DNA of 64,000 nt from Protula sp. h YS-2021 (GCA_949752745.1 OX457024.1:55597946-55661945), one strand, 5' to 3'; shown: positions 9,470 through 20,320, counted from the first letter of the stretch. The notes: a model not told the origin generated them from the sequence alone. Numbers and translations: made by a program.

Positions 9470-10121
9470 CTTGACTGCGAATGGTTAAATGAGTTGGTTC
9501 TTGTTCATACACTGCTTTATCAATATATACATAATATGTATCTTTTGGTAAAATGCCTGTACGAATACGTAGTTGATCATTTGTCTTTGGTTTTAAATCA
9601 ATGAATAAATAACCATGTGGTTTGCTTGTAGCATCTTGATAGGCTTCTATAAGAAATTGAGATCTTTCAGGGTACATTTGTCGCCCTAATGTACTAATTT
9701 GTTGACTGTCTCTAGGATTTTTAAACAGAATGATATAATGTGTATTCAAACTAGTATTTCGCATTTCTTTACCATGATGGAATAAATTATGCACAATAAA
9801 GATAATGCTTAGATTCTGATGACTGCTGCCAACACTAAAGAGACGTGTCATACGCTCATCACTGTGACATTTAGTCATTAAGTCATCAATGATGAGTAAG
9901 TTTGTTTTTTTCGGGTTAAAGCGCTCTTCAATGTCATCTGGAATGCCTTGGTAAAATTCCACATTTCTCATTCCCTTATATAAAGGTTGATCTGCTGAAT
10001 AAAGCAATAAAATGGTTTTTGGAGAGGGTTTAATCAACTTTTGTTCTAGGATTTCCTTCACCAGAGACGTTTTACCACTGCCTGTAGGTCCAGAGACCAA
10101 ACATGTAAATGGATGTTTCAT
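9462..10121 (-). CDS. A32-like packaging ATPase, right arm
   Basis: Intact 219-codon frame from ATG 10121, which lies in the ATGA overlap with the integrase stop. The Walker A motif GPTGSGKTS (residues 11-19) and Walker B LLIIDD (75-80) are complete. It belongs to the FtsK/HerA-type ATPases that pump DNA into capsids in Polintons and large DNA viruses. It is about 95% identical at protein level to the copy at 44635-45294. It is single copy within the palindrome, lying in the loop. It is the only large intact gene of this element, although the element has no capsid genes. Confidence 0.88.
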   Translation of the reverse strand: MKHPFTCLVSGPTGSGKTSLVKEILEQKLIKPSPKTILLLYSADQPLYKGMRNVEFYQGIPDDIEERFNPKKTNLLIIDDLMTKCHSDERMTRLFSVGSSHQNLSIIFIVHNLFHHGKEMRNTSLNTHYIILFKNPRDSQQISTLGRQMYPERSQFLIEAYQDATSKPHGYLFIDLKPKTNDQLRIRTGILPKDTYYVYIDKAVYEQEPTHLTIRSQDV

Positions 10122-11216
10122 TTTTGAATGTCTGTTTCTTTCACCCAACTGCTAAACTTGTTTGGCCAGCCTAACCACTTGACAAATAATTCTTTCACAC
10201 CTCTTCTTTTACGTGTTTTCAAGACTTTTCCAATTCTGTAAATAGATTCAATATCTTTGGTCACTTTCTGCAGTTCTTCCTAATAGAAATGTCCATCAGT
10301 ATCTTCATCCAAAAAGTCTTTCACACGATACAAATGTATTCCTTGCTTCTTACACCGATGTGTGACAATGAAGACTTCTTGCGTCCATTTGATGTGATAA
10401 TCCCGTTGAAACACATATTTGATGTGGGAAATGCGAACATGATCTCCAATTTTATATTTGTAGGGTTTTTGCTTCTTCTTCGGTTTCAATTTTAGTTTGT
10501 CTACATACACATACTTCCACACTTTTGATTCGTTGTCTTTACGAATCTCTGCAGGAGCATAGTTATCAGGAAGAGAACCATGAGCTCTATGGTTGTAATT
10601 GTACACCAAGTCTGAAAAGGATGTCTACATAAGGGTAAGTTTGATTATGTAGAAAATACCGATACATCATTCCCTTTAGAGTACGAATGACTCTTTCAGC
10701 AAAGTTGGCTTTGGTTTCATTCTTTGTGGTATGAATACCCTCCTTCTTCAAAAATGCTTTTACCCATCTATTTTTAAATTCCGTTCCTTTATCAGATCTT
10801 AGAGTTCGTGGTCTTCGTCGTGTTTCATGAAAAATCTTTTGGAAAACTTGTATGACGCTGGTATGTGATTTATTAGGTATTGGCTGGACCCACAAATATT
10901 TGGAAAACACATCAATGACAATGAGTAAAAAGCGCGTGTCATCATTATAGGGAGCTATGTTTCCCACATCAGCCAAATCAATATCCCACATGTTATCAAT
11001 GCCACGTGTAATAGAACGTTGTCTTTTGAAGCTGTATTTTACAGGTTGTAATAAACTGAATGCATCTTAATCCTGTAGCCATTTCTTCACTTGTGAATGT
11101 TTGACTGGTTGATCATGTTTTCTTAAGATGTGATAAAGTTTGTAAGGACCAGCAAATGCTCCGGGTTGACCAGGTTTGAAGTAAATATTGGTCAAGTGGT
11201 CTTTCCACGTCAACAT
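10119..11216 (-). pseudogene. Polinton integrase, right arm, full length but broken
   Basis: Runs from ATG 11216 to TGA near 10119. Lesions include the TAA after KWLQD shared with the left arm, loss of two codons (the AY of HAYTTKN), a frame change near 10610 and a stop near 10279. The catalytic regions WDIDLAD, RSDKGTEF and NFAERVIR are all readable. The chromodomain region lies at about 10120-10260. Confidence 0.85.
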
Positions 11217-11319
11217 GTTAACACAGAATGAGAAACACTTCTTAACAGAACACTTTTTATTTTATAACTCAACCAACATAACTTAACTAACATACATTTA
11301 TAACTTAACTAGTAAGTTT

Positions 11320-11652
11320 TTACAAAGCAAGTATTGATACAATAGTGTGAATAACTGGAGACCATTGGTCTTCAATGAACACTAACCAACTACTTAGTTC
11401 ATCTAATGTAATAACATCTACACCATATTTCTCACAACGTTTATTTGCATTCTCTAACACTTTATCTAAATGAATTTAATATTTAGCTTCATTCCAATAT
11501 GCATAGACACAAGCAAAATGACAAGTATGTTCTTGACACTCTTCATGTTGACAAGTAGGACATACTAAACATGCAAACTTTTTTACAGCTAATAACATTT
11601 CTTCACAATAGGCTTTTTACACAATATATTGTCTCAGTGTAATGTCTGCCAT
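11320..11652 (-). pseudogene. gene D, right arm (same stops as left arm)
   Basis: Mirror of 8220-8552 with the same two in-frame TAA codons and one clear extra difference near its 3' end. Shared stops mean that the mutation predates the inverted duplication, or that the arms were homogenised later. Confidence 0.8.
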
Positions 11653-11933
11653 TATACTGCAATATACATTAACCACTCTCTCACTTCATCAAACAGCCTT
11701 GGATCAAATCGAGCAAAGTGATATGCTGCTTCCACATCAAACTCCTCAGCTCCGGCAATATCACCACACTCTTTGATGAAATCCTTACGCAAGTTTGTCA
11801 AGTTCAGCATGGAATGAGCAAGTACCCAATAGATGTGGATATGTTCCAGTTGTTGTTCAACAGTTCCAAAACGTGCCAGTTCACTTATCATGTAGTCCAC
11901 AAACTTGTTCTTGAAACATGTTTCTACATCCAT
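11652..11933 (-). CDS. gene C, right arm
   Basis: 93-residue frame identical in translation to 7939-8220. See that entry for motifs and paralogy. Function unknown. Confidence 0.6.
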   Translation of the reverse strand: MDVETCFKNKFVDYMISELARFGTVEQQLEHIHIYWVLAHSMLNLTNLRKDFIKECGDIAGAEEFDVEAAYHFARFDPRLFDEVREWLMYIAV

Positions 11934-12001
11934 CCTTTACATGTTCATATACTCCTGCACGTCTGCACGCCACGGTGAGTATATGAAAAGTCTCACCACT
12001 T

Positions 12002-12435
12002 TTATACCCCCTCACACAAAATTTCTAACAACTTTCCCATGATATTCTGACCAGGATATGAAGGAAATGACAAATGTTTCACACCTGCTCCCCACCAATG
12101 ATCATACGTTGCTTCAACTAAAGTTTTGTCTTTACATTCTATCAACTTTTTGCGAAACAATACACACTGATTCAATTTGACATGTAAAACATCATGCATT
12201 TTACTTCTCTTCACTGTATGCCATAAAGAACATGGCTTTATAACTTTAACGATACGTTTCGCTTCATATCCATTTCTACATGAAACAATAGCTGAAGCAA
12301 TATCTTGGCGGCGATGGAAAACTGCTTTCTCATATTGATACAAAGCTTCAATGTATGTCCATACTTTTCAAGTCGTGTTGGAAACATGTTCGAAAGAACA
12401 TCCTTGTGACCGCTAAATAATACAAGATTCTCCAT
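12002..12435 (-). pseudogene. NADAR domain gene, right arm
   Basis: Both reading-frame segments are identical in translation to those at 7437-7870, with the same frame change near 12350. Conserved positions EALYQYEKA, DHWWGAG and GQNIMGK are present. Confidence 0.7.
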
Positions 12436-12453
12436 GACTTTGTTTCTTTTTGT

Positions 12454-13009
12454 TTATTCTGACGCTGGCATGTCGGTTTCTTCCTGTAATAAAATATCTT
12501 TTAAGATGACTGCAACCTCTTCTATCATGATCTTTCTTTGTTCACGTTGAAACCACTGACATAAGATTAAATTTGCTAGTAAGAAAAACATTGTTATGTC
12601 TTTAAATGACTCTTTGAAACAACTCGCATAAGATTGAATTCGCTGTTGTCACAAAGATGTTAAAAGGTTGTTGCTATATCTTTAAAGTTGTTCAAAAAGT
12701 TACCTGACAAAGCTGCTCCGTTTCCTCTTCTAGTCGACAGCAATCTCTCAAATAATCAACCACGGTAAAATATACTTCCACATCAGTGCGAGCCGCATAG
12801 AATGCAGAATCAAAGTCAAAGTCAGGATCTTCTATTCCAATTTTATGACATTCTCCAAGAAATCTTGAATGCAGTTCAATCACATCAAGACTATGATGTA
12901 CAACACCCCAAAAAGCGTCTAAATGATAAAGTTGATAGTCTGGAGTTCCACAGCAAGCAAGTTTAGCAATTATCAAGTCAACATAAGCCTTTTTAAAACA
13001 TGTGTCCAT
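12454..13009 (-). CDS. gene B, right arm, spliced
   Basis: Exon 1 is 13009-12704, intron 12703-12556 (148 bp) and exon 2 12555-12457, with stop 12456-12454. It differs from the left-arm copy by one residue in exon 1 (Ile for Met). The splice signals are the same. Confidence 0.65.
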
Positions 13010-13013
13010 CTTG

Positions 13014-13637
13014 TCACTTGTCACTTCTACTTTGCTTCACAGACCTTACTCCACACTTGCTGCAGAAGTTGTTTGGTTCACACAACTTGTGGCAGTGGCA
13101 ATGATAATCCTCCATATATCCGTAAGCACCACAATAGTCACAGGTAAGTCCAAGTTGATTTTGTACGTTTATATTCTCCAACTGAAATTCAGCCAGTCTT
13201 TTCTTGGACAGTTTTGACACCTTGATCCGATCATCCTTTTGCAGCTTTATAGGAGTTTTCTTGTCATGACACTCCGTACATGGTAACAAGGCTGAGTTGA
13301 TGTTATATATCTCCTGAAGCAGTGTCTCCCATTCAGCATCATTCATGTTGATGTGATGCGTGTATTCTTTCAATTCAAACAGTGATGTGCGCACAAAACT
13401 CACATAACGCATATCCAAGTATGAAATGACTTCAAGCCACTTCGTTTGTGTTAAGTACAGTTTGAAGCCAATGTCACGTAAATTTTTCAAGCTCTGACAT
13501 ACAGTCTTCCACAAAGATGGTGATAAAGCACACCATCTCTCTCCACGTGTGATGCGTAGAAATGACCTAAATTCTCCATGCTCCACAGTAATGGTTAAGT
13601 TGGCACTAATTTTAAAGCTGCTTGTCTTTTTCTCCAT
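13014..13637 (-). CDS. PC4-like zinc protein, right arm
   Basis: 207 codons from ATG 13637. Two beta-rich modules each end in a W/L helix (LWKTVCQSL and AEWETLLQE). They are followed by a Cys/His-rich tail (CDYCGAYG, CHCHKLCE, CSKCG) that could bind two zinc ions. The frame is complete, unlike the left-arm copy. Its TATA box (TATAAAAGG at about 13681-13673) contains the stop codon of gene A. Likely a nucleic-acid-binding accessory protein; see 41270-41926. Confidence 0.6.
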   Translation of the reverse strand: MEKKTSSFKISANLTITVEHGEFRSFLRITRGERWCALSPSLWKTVCQSLKNLRDIGFKLYLTQTKWLEVISYLDMRYVSFVRTSLFELKEYTHHINMNDAEWETLLQEIYNINSALLPCTECHDKKTPIKLQKDDRIKVSKLSKKRLAEFQLENINVQNQLGLTCDYCGAYGYMEDYHCHCHKLCEPNNFCSKCGVRSVKQSRSDK

Positions 13638-13677
13638 GGCGGCACAATGTAATGATAACTTTGGCTCCTCCAACCTT

Positions 13678-14112
13678 TTATATCCAACTATCTGCTGAGT
13701 CATCAAACATCTTGCAAAGTTCTGAATTCACTTCAACTCGTCCATGGTTGAATCGAACAAGTTCTGATACACTCGTCGTCAATGGAATGTCATCATCATA
13801 ATGTAAAATGATTCTTGCAGCTACAACTAACATGAGCTCAACTGCCCAAATTGTATTCGCGTTGATAAATGTTGAATTAATGTCGTAAGTTAATGGTAAA
13901 TGTAGTTCTTCACATTCGCGTAGAAACGAGTGGATGAAACGATCTCATGGAATTGCCTTTCCAACAGCTTCCCAATGCTGATGCAAATTCTTCACTTGCA
14001 AAATCCAATCCGATTCAAAACCAAGAAGCTTTGAAAACACATAGTCAACATAGTTCACATTGAAGACGTCATCCATGGTCTCTGAACATAGGCGAAGAAG
14101 TAACGTTGACAT
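13678..14112 (-). pseudogene. gene A, right arm, one premature stop
   Basis: From ATG 14112 the frame follows gene A to the codons for GKAIP. There a TGA (near 13945) interrupts it, and it then stays readable to the natural TAA at 13680-13678. That TAA is embedded in the next gene's TATA box. Confidence 0.8.
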
Positions 14113-14529
14113 TGTGAATGGTTTTTTTTTCCTCACTCATGCATTTATACCAATTCGATGTAATAAAAAAATGGTGTGTAACTTGCTCAAACTTGTTCAA
14201 AAATTGCTAAAATTGCTGACTCAGCAGAATTTGTGGATATGTGTATACATACGCCAACATGGTATTCATCCGCGAAATAACACATGACCACTGTAAACTT
14301 TACATACAACTGAATGAAATGGTGAAATTTTCATGCAAATCGGTTAACTATGTCGAAAGTTATCTCATTTTTAAGTTACAATGGTGGCATGTTACAAATA
14401 TGCATACAGCCACATGCGCAAATAGCTCATGAGTACTTTATAAAAATACTTTACATAAAACTGAATCAAGCAGTGAAATGTTCATACAAATCGGTCAAGT
14501 ATAACTAAAGTTATACAGTTTTGAAGTTA
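14113..14529 (-). promoter_or_regulatory. subterminal modules and gene A promoter, right arm
   Basis: Mirror of 5831-6230: TTCTGCTGAGTCAGC, the ACACACCAT block, and a weak TATA position (AATTGGTATAAAT on minus near 14145). Two ~130-bp subterminal modules lie farther out. Confidence 0.55.
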
Positions 14530-14928
14530 GCCATCCTGGGGGGGGGGGAGGGGAGGATGGGTCCTCACTTTTTCACCATAGCGTCTGTCCCGACTGCCGT
14601 CAGGGAGGAGGGTCGGTACATAGTATATCCTAGGGGGAAGCCATCACTTTTTTACCATAGGGTCTGTCCCGGCTGCCGCCTGGGGGGGTCGGTACATAGT
14701 TTGTCCTAGGAGGAGGTCCTCAGTTTTTACCATAGGGTCTGTCCAGCTGCCGCCTGGGGGGGATCGGTATATAGTTTGTGCTAGGGGGAGGTCCTCACTT
14801 TTGACCATAGGGTTTGTCCGGGCTGCCGCCTGGGGGGGGGGAGGTCATCACTTTGTTGCCATGGTTACGCCGACTATGACGTCATTATGACGTCATTCCT
14901 GGCGCAGAAACGGCATTTTCATACTACT
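14530..14928 (-). repeat. right terminal inverted repeat of the palindromic Polinton
   Basis: Holds about four copies of an ~85-bp block (GACCATAGGGTCTGTCC, GCTGCCGCCTGGGGGG, TAGTTTGTCCTAGG), against about two on the left. Two TGACGTCA palindromes follow near 14877 and 14888, then the terminus ending in ACTACT at 14928. Confidence 0.8.
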
Positions 14929-14934
14929 GTTGTG
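14929..14934. repeat. target-site duplication GTTGTG, right
   Basis: Exact copy of 5540-5545, directly after the CT end of the element. Confidence 0.85.
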
Positions 14935-15069
14935 TCTTCAGTTCTTTTCATGTGTTTCCAACCCGCCGATGCAATGGGTATTATCTTTATAAACAGAAAT
15001 CACATTAAAAGTAGTGATGACCTGTTGTCGTTTCCATTAACGTCGAATTCTGATCTGCGAGTGTTGAAT

Positions 15070-15852
15070 ATGGCTAGTCTGATTGGGCGGCTGGAACCTT
15101 TTGATGAAACCGAGGGTAGCTGAGAGTTGTACAAAGAGCGTCTGGAACAGTATTTCATCGCCAACGATGTTGCAGACGAGAAGAAGGTTGCGGTTGCACT
15201 AAGTTTGATTGGTGGTAAGACCTACGCACTTCTTCAAGGCCTTTGTTCCCCAGACAAGCCATCTACGAGCCCTGCTGCAGGAGTACCTAGTCCAAAGCCT
15301 AATGTCATTAGTCCGTTACCGACTATATTGGGGTGCTACAGAAGTTATCAAAACATTGCGAATTCGGCGATCGTTTGGCAGAACATCTACGGGAACCAGC
15401 TAGTGTGTGGAATAAGAAGTAAAAATGCACTGAAGAGGTCAGAGAATTTGAACTTCAAGAAAGCCAAGAAAAAAGCGATTGCAATGGAGATGGCGGTAAA
15501 AGATGTTTCGGAGATCCAAGGAACGACAACCAGTGTGAATCGAATGCAACAGAAGACAGGAGGTGAGTGTTTCCGCTGTGGCAGAACAGGACACGGCCAT
15601 GATGAATGTAGATTTAAAGAAGAAAAATGCCATAAGTGCGGAAGAAAAGGTCATATCAAACGCAGATGCAAGGTGAAGAAACAGAGCAAGCAGTCTGCAG
15701 ATGGTAAAGTTCAAAGAAGCCTAGGCACAAGGGTAAGAAGAAAGTTTTCAATGTTGAAGAAAATGAATCGACCACGGAAGATGAAGAAGAAAGCGAATAC
15801 GGCAGTACTTCCGGCGAAGAGCTTGGGTTTGCTGAAGTTATTTATGGCGTAA
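15070..15852 (+). pseudogene. Ty3/Gypsy gag remnant with two zinc knuckles
   Basis: The frame from ATG 15070 starts with IGRLEPFDE, then a TGA at 15121 stands where a Trp codon is expected. The next frame continues with YKERLEQYF, typical of Gypsy gag. Two CX2CX4HX4C knuckles (CFRCGRTGHGHDEC and CHKCGRKGHIKRRC) lie near 15571-15669. Part of the capsid region seems lost between about 15260 and 15430. Not functional. Confidence 0.8.
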
Positions 15853-17076
15853 ACAGCAGCAGGACAAGTAGATGCGACGCCATTACTGTTTGCCCGAAGT
15901 TGAACGGAATAGCTGTCAAAATGGAGCTTTGATCATGTCAAAAGGTGATTGTAAGAAATACCTTTGCAAAGTTCCTCTAAGAAAGACCAACGTGCTGCTG
16001 CGAACCTACACTGGTGAGTGTGTAAAACTAGAAGGTTATGTCAATGTTAAGGTCCAGTATGAAGGACAGCAGCAGCGACTAAGGTTGTATATTCTGCAGA
16101 GGAGAGGTCCACCCTTGTTTGGAAGAGATTGGTTACGTCATATTAAACTGGACTGGCGAGAGATCAAGTTCATGAAAAAGGTCAGTCAAAACAAGAAGTT
16201 GGACACGATTTTGAAAGATTATTCCGAGTGTTTCGAAGGCGATCTGGGTACACTCAAGGGAATAACGGCAAAACTCTACCTGAAGTCGGACGCAGTCCCC
16301 GTCTTCTGCAGGACACGACAAGTTCCGTTTGCTTTAAAGGAACGAGTGGATAGAGAAATGGACAATATGGTGAAAAAAGGTATCTTAACAGCGGTTGAAT
16401 GGGGTGATTGGGCAGCTCCAATTGTCCCTATCCCGAAACAAAATGGATCAGTTCGAATCTGCGGCGATTTCAAGGTTACAGTGAATCCAAAACTACAACA
16501 ATAGAAAACATGTTATCCAATTTGGCAGGGGGAGAGAAATTTTCCAAAATTGATCTACGAACGGCATATCTACAAATGGTGGCAGAAGAAGAATACCGGA
16601 AATATCTAACAATCAACACGCAGAAAGGGTTATTTCAATATAATCGTTTGGCTTACGGCATTTCCCCAGCGGCTTCTATTTGGCAACGGGCGATAGAACA
16701 AGTTTTGAAAGGAATCAAAAACGTAGAGTGCATTTTAGACGATATGATCATAACAGGACCAGATGCCGACAGCCATTTGCAGACTCTCCAAAAAGTTTTC
16801 GACCGGCTGAAAAAGTATGGATTGAAAGTCAATCCGAAGAAATGCGATTTTTTCCAAGATTCCATCGAGTTCTGCGCACATAAAGTTGACAAATATGGTA
16901 CACAAGACCGACTCGAAGATCCAGGCAGTTTTCGATGCGCCAGTACGAAAAATGTATCCAAATTTCGGAGCTGGGTAGCCCTCGTCAATTATTACCACCG
17001 TTTCCTGCCTCATCTCTCTACAGTACTCCACCCACTGCATCACCTACTTCACAAAAGACAGAAATGGACGTGTTGA
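15853..17076 (+). pseudogene. Ty3/Gypsy protease-RT remnant
   Basis: The end of protease with the linker (PLFGRDWLRHIKLDW near 16110-16150) precedes the RT start (VPFALKERVDREMDNMVKKG). After a frame change near 16500 come FSKIDLRTAYLQM, LAYGISPAASIWQR and ILDDMIITG (the YxDD box position, 16733-16759). The connection domain LVNYYHRFLPHLS follows to a stop at 17074-17076. Breaks make it non-functional. It is closest to the second copy at 25.9-27.5 kb. Confidence 0.85.
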
Positions 17077-17115
17077 ACAGCGCGTGAGGAAGTGTTTCAG
17101 AAAACCAAGTAACTC

Positions 17116-17565
17116 ATAACATCAGATCTAGTTTTGGCGCACTATGACCCAAATTACCACTACGTTTTACACTGCGTTGCTTTGGCCAAAGGAATTTCCG
17201 GTGTTATTTCTCATGTTTATCCTGACGGTAGCGAAAGACCTATCAGTTTTGCGTCTAGAACCCTTTCAAAGGCAGAATCTAACTACTTCCAAATTGATAG
17301 AGAAGCATTGAGCATTGTTTGGAGTATGAAGAAATTCAACATCTATTTATTTGCCAGAAAATTCACCCTGGTTACCGATTGCAAGGTATTGGTTTCTATA
17401 TTCAATCCAAAGTAAGGCATTCCGACAACAACTGCTTCAAGAATTCAGCGATACGCCATATTTATTTCCGGCTATAATTACAACATAGAGTATCGAAAGA
17501 AGAGCGACCATGCAAATGCAGATGGTTTAAGTAGACTACCACTTCCGTCAAAGAATAAACACAAA
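17116..17565 (+). pseudogene. Gypsy RNase H domain and tether remnant
   Basis: The RNase H domain is read at 17134-17415 (PISFASRTLSKAESNY, IDREALSIVWSMKKF, FTLVTDCKVLVSIF). After a break, a segment near 17480-17555 reads as EYRKKSDHANADGLSR, the usual sequence just before the integrase. No integrase follows and no LTR was identified, so the 3' end is lost. Confidence 0.85.
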
Positions 17566-17682
17566 GTTTTTTCAAATGAAGATAAACAAAACAAGTATTT
17601 TTCCCCTTTCTAGTGAGAGCCAGTCTCTTGGAAAATCCCTGGGAATTCCCTGTATTTTCCTCCAATAATGATGACGTATCAG

Positions 17683-17850
17683 GGTTAACTACAGTTTAAC
17701 TTAAACCAAAAGTTAAACCATTGGTTTAGTTAAACCAGGGTCAAACTTCATTCGTGAATATGGGTTAAACAATCGGTTTAGCTAAACCAGATTTTTTGAT
17801 TTAACCCAGTAGGTTAATCCAATCAGTTAAACCAAAGAGTTAACTTTCGT
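17683..17850. repeat. cluster of GTTTAAC/GGTTTAGTTAAACC inverted motifs
   Basis: At least eight GTTTA or TTAAAC words in both orientations lie within 170 bp, including the hairpins GGTTTAGTTAAACC (about 17734) and GGTTTAGCTAAACC (about 17775). No coding sequence. Identity unknown. Confidence 0.6.
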
Positions 17851-18399
17851 AAATAGAAAACTGCAATCCCTTGTCCCACTCCTTGTTTATAAAATTCAAC
17901 AAGTTAGAAGTTCAGAGGCTCCAATTATTACGCCATAAAAAGATGTAAATGTCAATTCAGCCCGCGTATCACATTTTAGACAGTACTGGCTAAATTTTTG
18001 TTTTGAGTTTTTCGGGAATAAATTAAAATATATGTAACATTGTGAAGCATTTCTGTGTCTCAAAAACAAAATTGTTAAGGGCTAACAACTTTGCTCGAAA
18101 TGGTCTGCCTTTAAGCTAAGGTGTGAACCGTACCAAAACAGGATCTGTTATTCAAAAGAATGTCACTGGCGATCTAACAGAATAGCGTAGTTATTGCATA
18201 CTTTTATGTATTAAATACGTCGATTGGAGATGGTTCGGTGCCACGGGCAGATTTTTAATTGAATGAATCTGTGAGAGAATGCTATCCAAGTGCTCTGTAA
18301 TCTTAATGCATTCATGTTCTTAATCCAACTTAAAATATTTGTTAGATTACTAACAGTCGAATTTTTTAAAATCCCTGAAGAATTTAGCTTTTTAGTTCA
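17851..18399. other. no gene seen
   Basis: AT-rich sequence; no reading frame or repeat recognised. Confidence 0.5.
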
Positions 18400-20040
18400 G
18401 GGTTAATGGTAGCTGTCTTGAAATTCTCGAATGCAATATGTCTTTGGCATCTACTGTTTCAATAAGTGCGAGTGGTTGACTTTTCTTGATTGTAAATCGT
18501 TGAGAAGTTTTGCTGAAAACTGGTATGATTAAATTTTTATTATCTTTGATTAAGGCATGTGTGGATATTAACCTTGGTTGATCCTAAGAAAGCTTTAAAG
18601 TTGGCAAAGGTATTACAAGACAATTACCCTTTATCTTCTTTTTCATACCAACTTTTACGAATGCGAGTGACCTCGATTCGATAAACACGATTTGTTTACC
18701 TACTGCTTGCGTTTTCTTTTCGAAATCCAACTTTGCTTTATGATGTGCTAGAAAATCAATGCCAATGAAAGCCGAATAATTTAGGTTTTGGACAACATGA
18801 AATGAGTTTTCTCAATTTTTCGGCTCCATTTTGAATTTTACAATGACAGTTTTCAGAAATTTTCAGAATTGTGTTACACCTTTTAATCTCACTTGAAGTT
18901 CTAATTCTTTCTTAATACGCTTCTGTTCAATTTCATTAAATGCTTCTACCGAAAGTAAACTTTTATCAATCCTTGTACCTACGAGTCCTAATAGTTTTAC
19001 CTTGCCAAAATGAATTTTACAATATTTTCTGTCTGTCCCCGTTGAGCAATTTATTAGACTATGTCCTTTTTCCGTAGGTCCGGTCTTAACATTATCGGAA
19101 GTGTCTAGTTTAAAGATTATTTTTGGAACCTTTTAGCTCTGAGTCTTTTTGGATGTGCCCTATCTTTTTGCAAAAATGACAAATTAGCTTGTTGTTTTTT
19201 TTTCACTCGAATTTTGGGTTGTCTGCTCTTTTTGCCGTCTGCTCGTATTGACCTCTGTGACTCTCTCGCCTTTTGTGACTCGCCAAAATGTTTTCCCATT
19301 TTTCTTCGAGATTTAGAATTGCGTTCGCCAGCGTTTCAAAGTATCGTTTGTAGAAACGACGTTGACGTCCATGGTTTCTTCTTGCCTTCTACGTAATTCG
19401 AACGATTTAGCGTCTTGTTGTTCACACAAATCAAAATTTCTAGAAACTGCATCATTGCTCACAGCGTCGATCAAAATATCTATCATAACACTTTGTATTA
19501 GAGGGTTTGATAAATTTTCTCCTAGATATGCCTCATTTGCTAAAGCAAATATTCTTTCTGAAAAATGTATCGTTTCGCACTTTCTTTGGGTCAATTTCCG
19601 TAATTTGGTTTTAGCCATTTGAACATTTCCCGTGTCACTATACTGCTGGATGAGAATTTGTTTGATATTTTCAAAAGTTAAATTTTGGTGTAACCCAAGA
19701 ACACGAGCTAAGCTATCTGTGGCCGAATCTTTTAAGGTTGAAGGGCAAAGGACTAAAACCTTTCGTCTGAGGCTTCCATAATCGTACCGGCTCCTTAAAT
19801 TTCACTCAGCCATTCCCTGAACTTGTGTGTTTTTCTCATCAAATTCCCTAATTTGTTCTAGGGCGCCTTGTGCCCTTAGCTCTAGCTTTAATTTTTTAAC
19901 AACATCCTTAACGGCAGTTTATGGGTCTAAATCACCTACGGGTAACGGTACGTAATTTGCTGCGTTTGATTCTATTTTGTATGTTTGTGTTTGCCCTAAA
20001 TTTTGTTGCTGGTTAAAAGAGTTACGAAAAGAGAATTTGG
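18400..20040 (-). pseudogene. retroelement gag-protease remnant, minus strand
   Basis: At 19618-19313 the minus-strand frame shows a gag-like segment (FALANEAYLGENLSNPLIQ, then ILIDAVSNDAVSRN). Near 19190-19145 a zinc knuckle CHFCKKIGHIQKD has lost its last Cys. Near 18810-18720 a protease-like block reads AFIGIDFLAHHKAKLDFEKK, a common start of the retropepsin C-terminal half. Many stops and frame changes. It could be Gypsy or BEL/Pao; no RT remains to decide. Confidence 0.6.
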
Positions 20041-20119
20041 AACTGATCTAACTTATTTTTGTGTCTATTCTGAAATTGTCCGGTTGGTCCTTGGTCCCTA
20101 CGTCTGATGAAGAATGTCT

Positions 20120-20320
20120 GTCCTCTCTGATATAATGCTCCCCCAGTGAAATGTAATTAATAGCCTGCTCCTCCAGTGAACTGTTATGGTCTGCTCCTCC
20201 AGTGAATAGTAATGGTCTGCTCCTATAGTGAAATGTACTTGGTGATCTGCTTCTCCTGTGAAATGTGAAAAGTGGTGTGCTCCTCCAGTGAAATGTGATA
20301 TTTTGGTTCTCCGTTGGCAA
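20120..20320. repeat. ~34-36-bp tandem repeats (TGCTCCTCCAGTGAA)
   Basis: Six to seven units around GGTCTGCTCCTCCAGTGAA with variable tails such as ATGTAATGG. They lie in the 5' leader side of the minus-strand gag remnant. Confidence 0.75.

Larger units (their letters stand above)
5546..14928. mobile_element. palindromic Polinton derivative (inverted duplication of one end)
   Basis: The termini are AGTAGAATGAAAATGCC on the left and the complement of AGTAGTATGAAAATGCC on the right, flanked by GTTGTG. The left arm (5546-9193) reads terminal repeat, genes A, PC4-zinc, B, NADAR, C, D and the first half of integrase on plus. The right arm (14928 down to 9194) carries the same order on minus, but continues through the rest of integrase, the ATPase and most of the small basic gene. 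The arms join head-on at 9193/9194, leaving a single-copy loop of about 1.5 kb (9194-10684). Capsid, protease and polymerase genes are absent, so it cannot be autonomous. The left arm lacks about 480 bp relative to the right arm near 6380. Confidence 0.88.
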
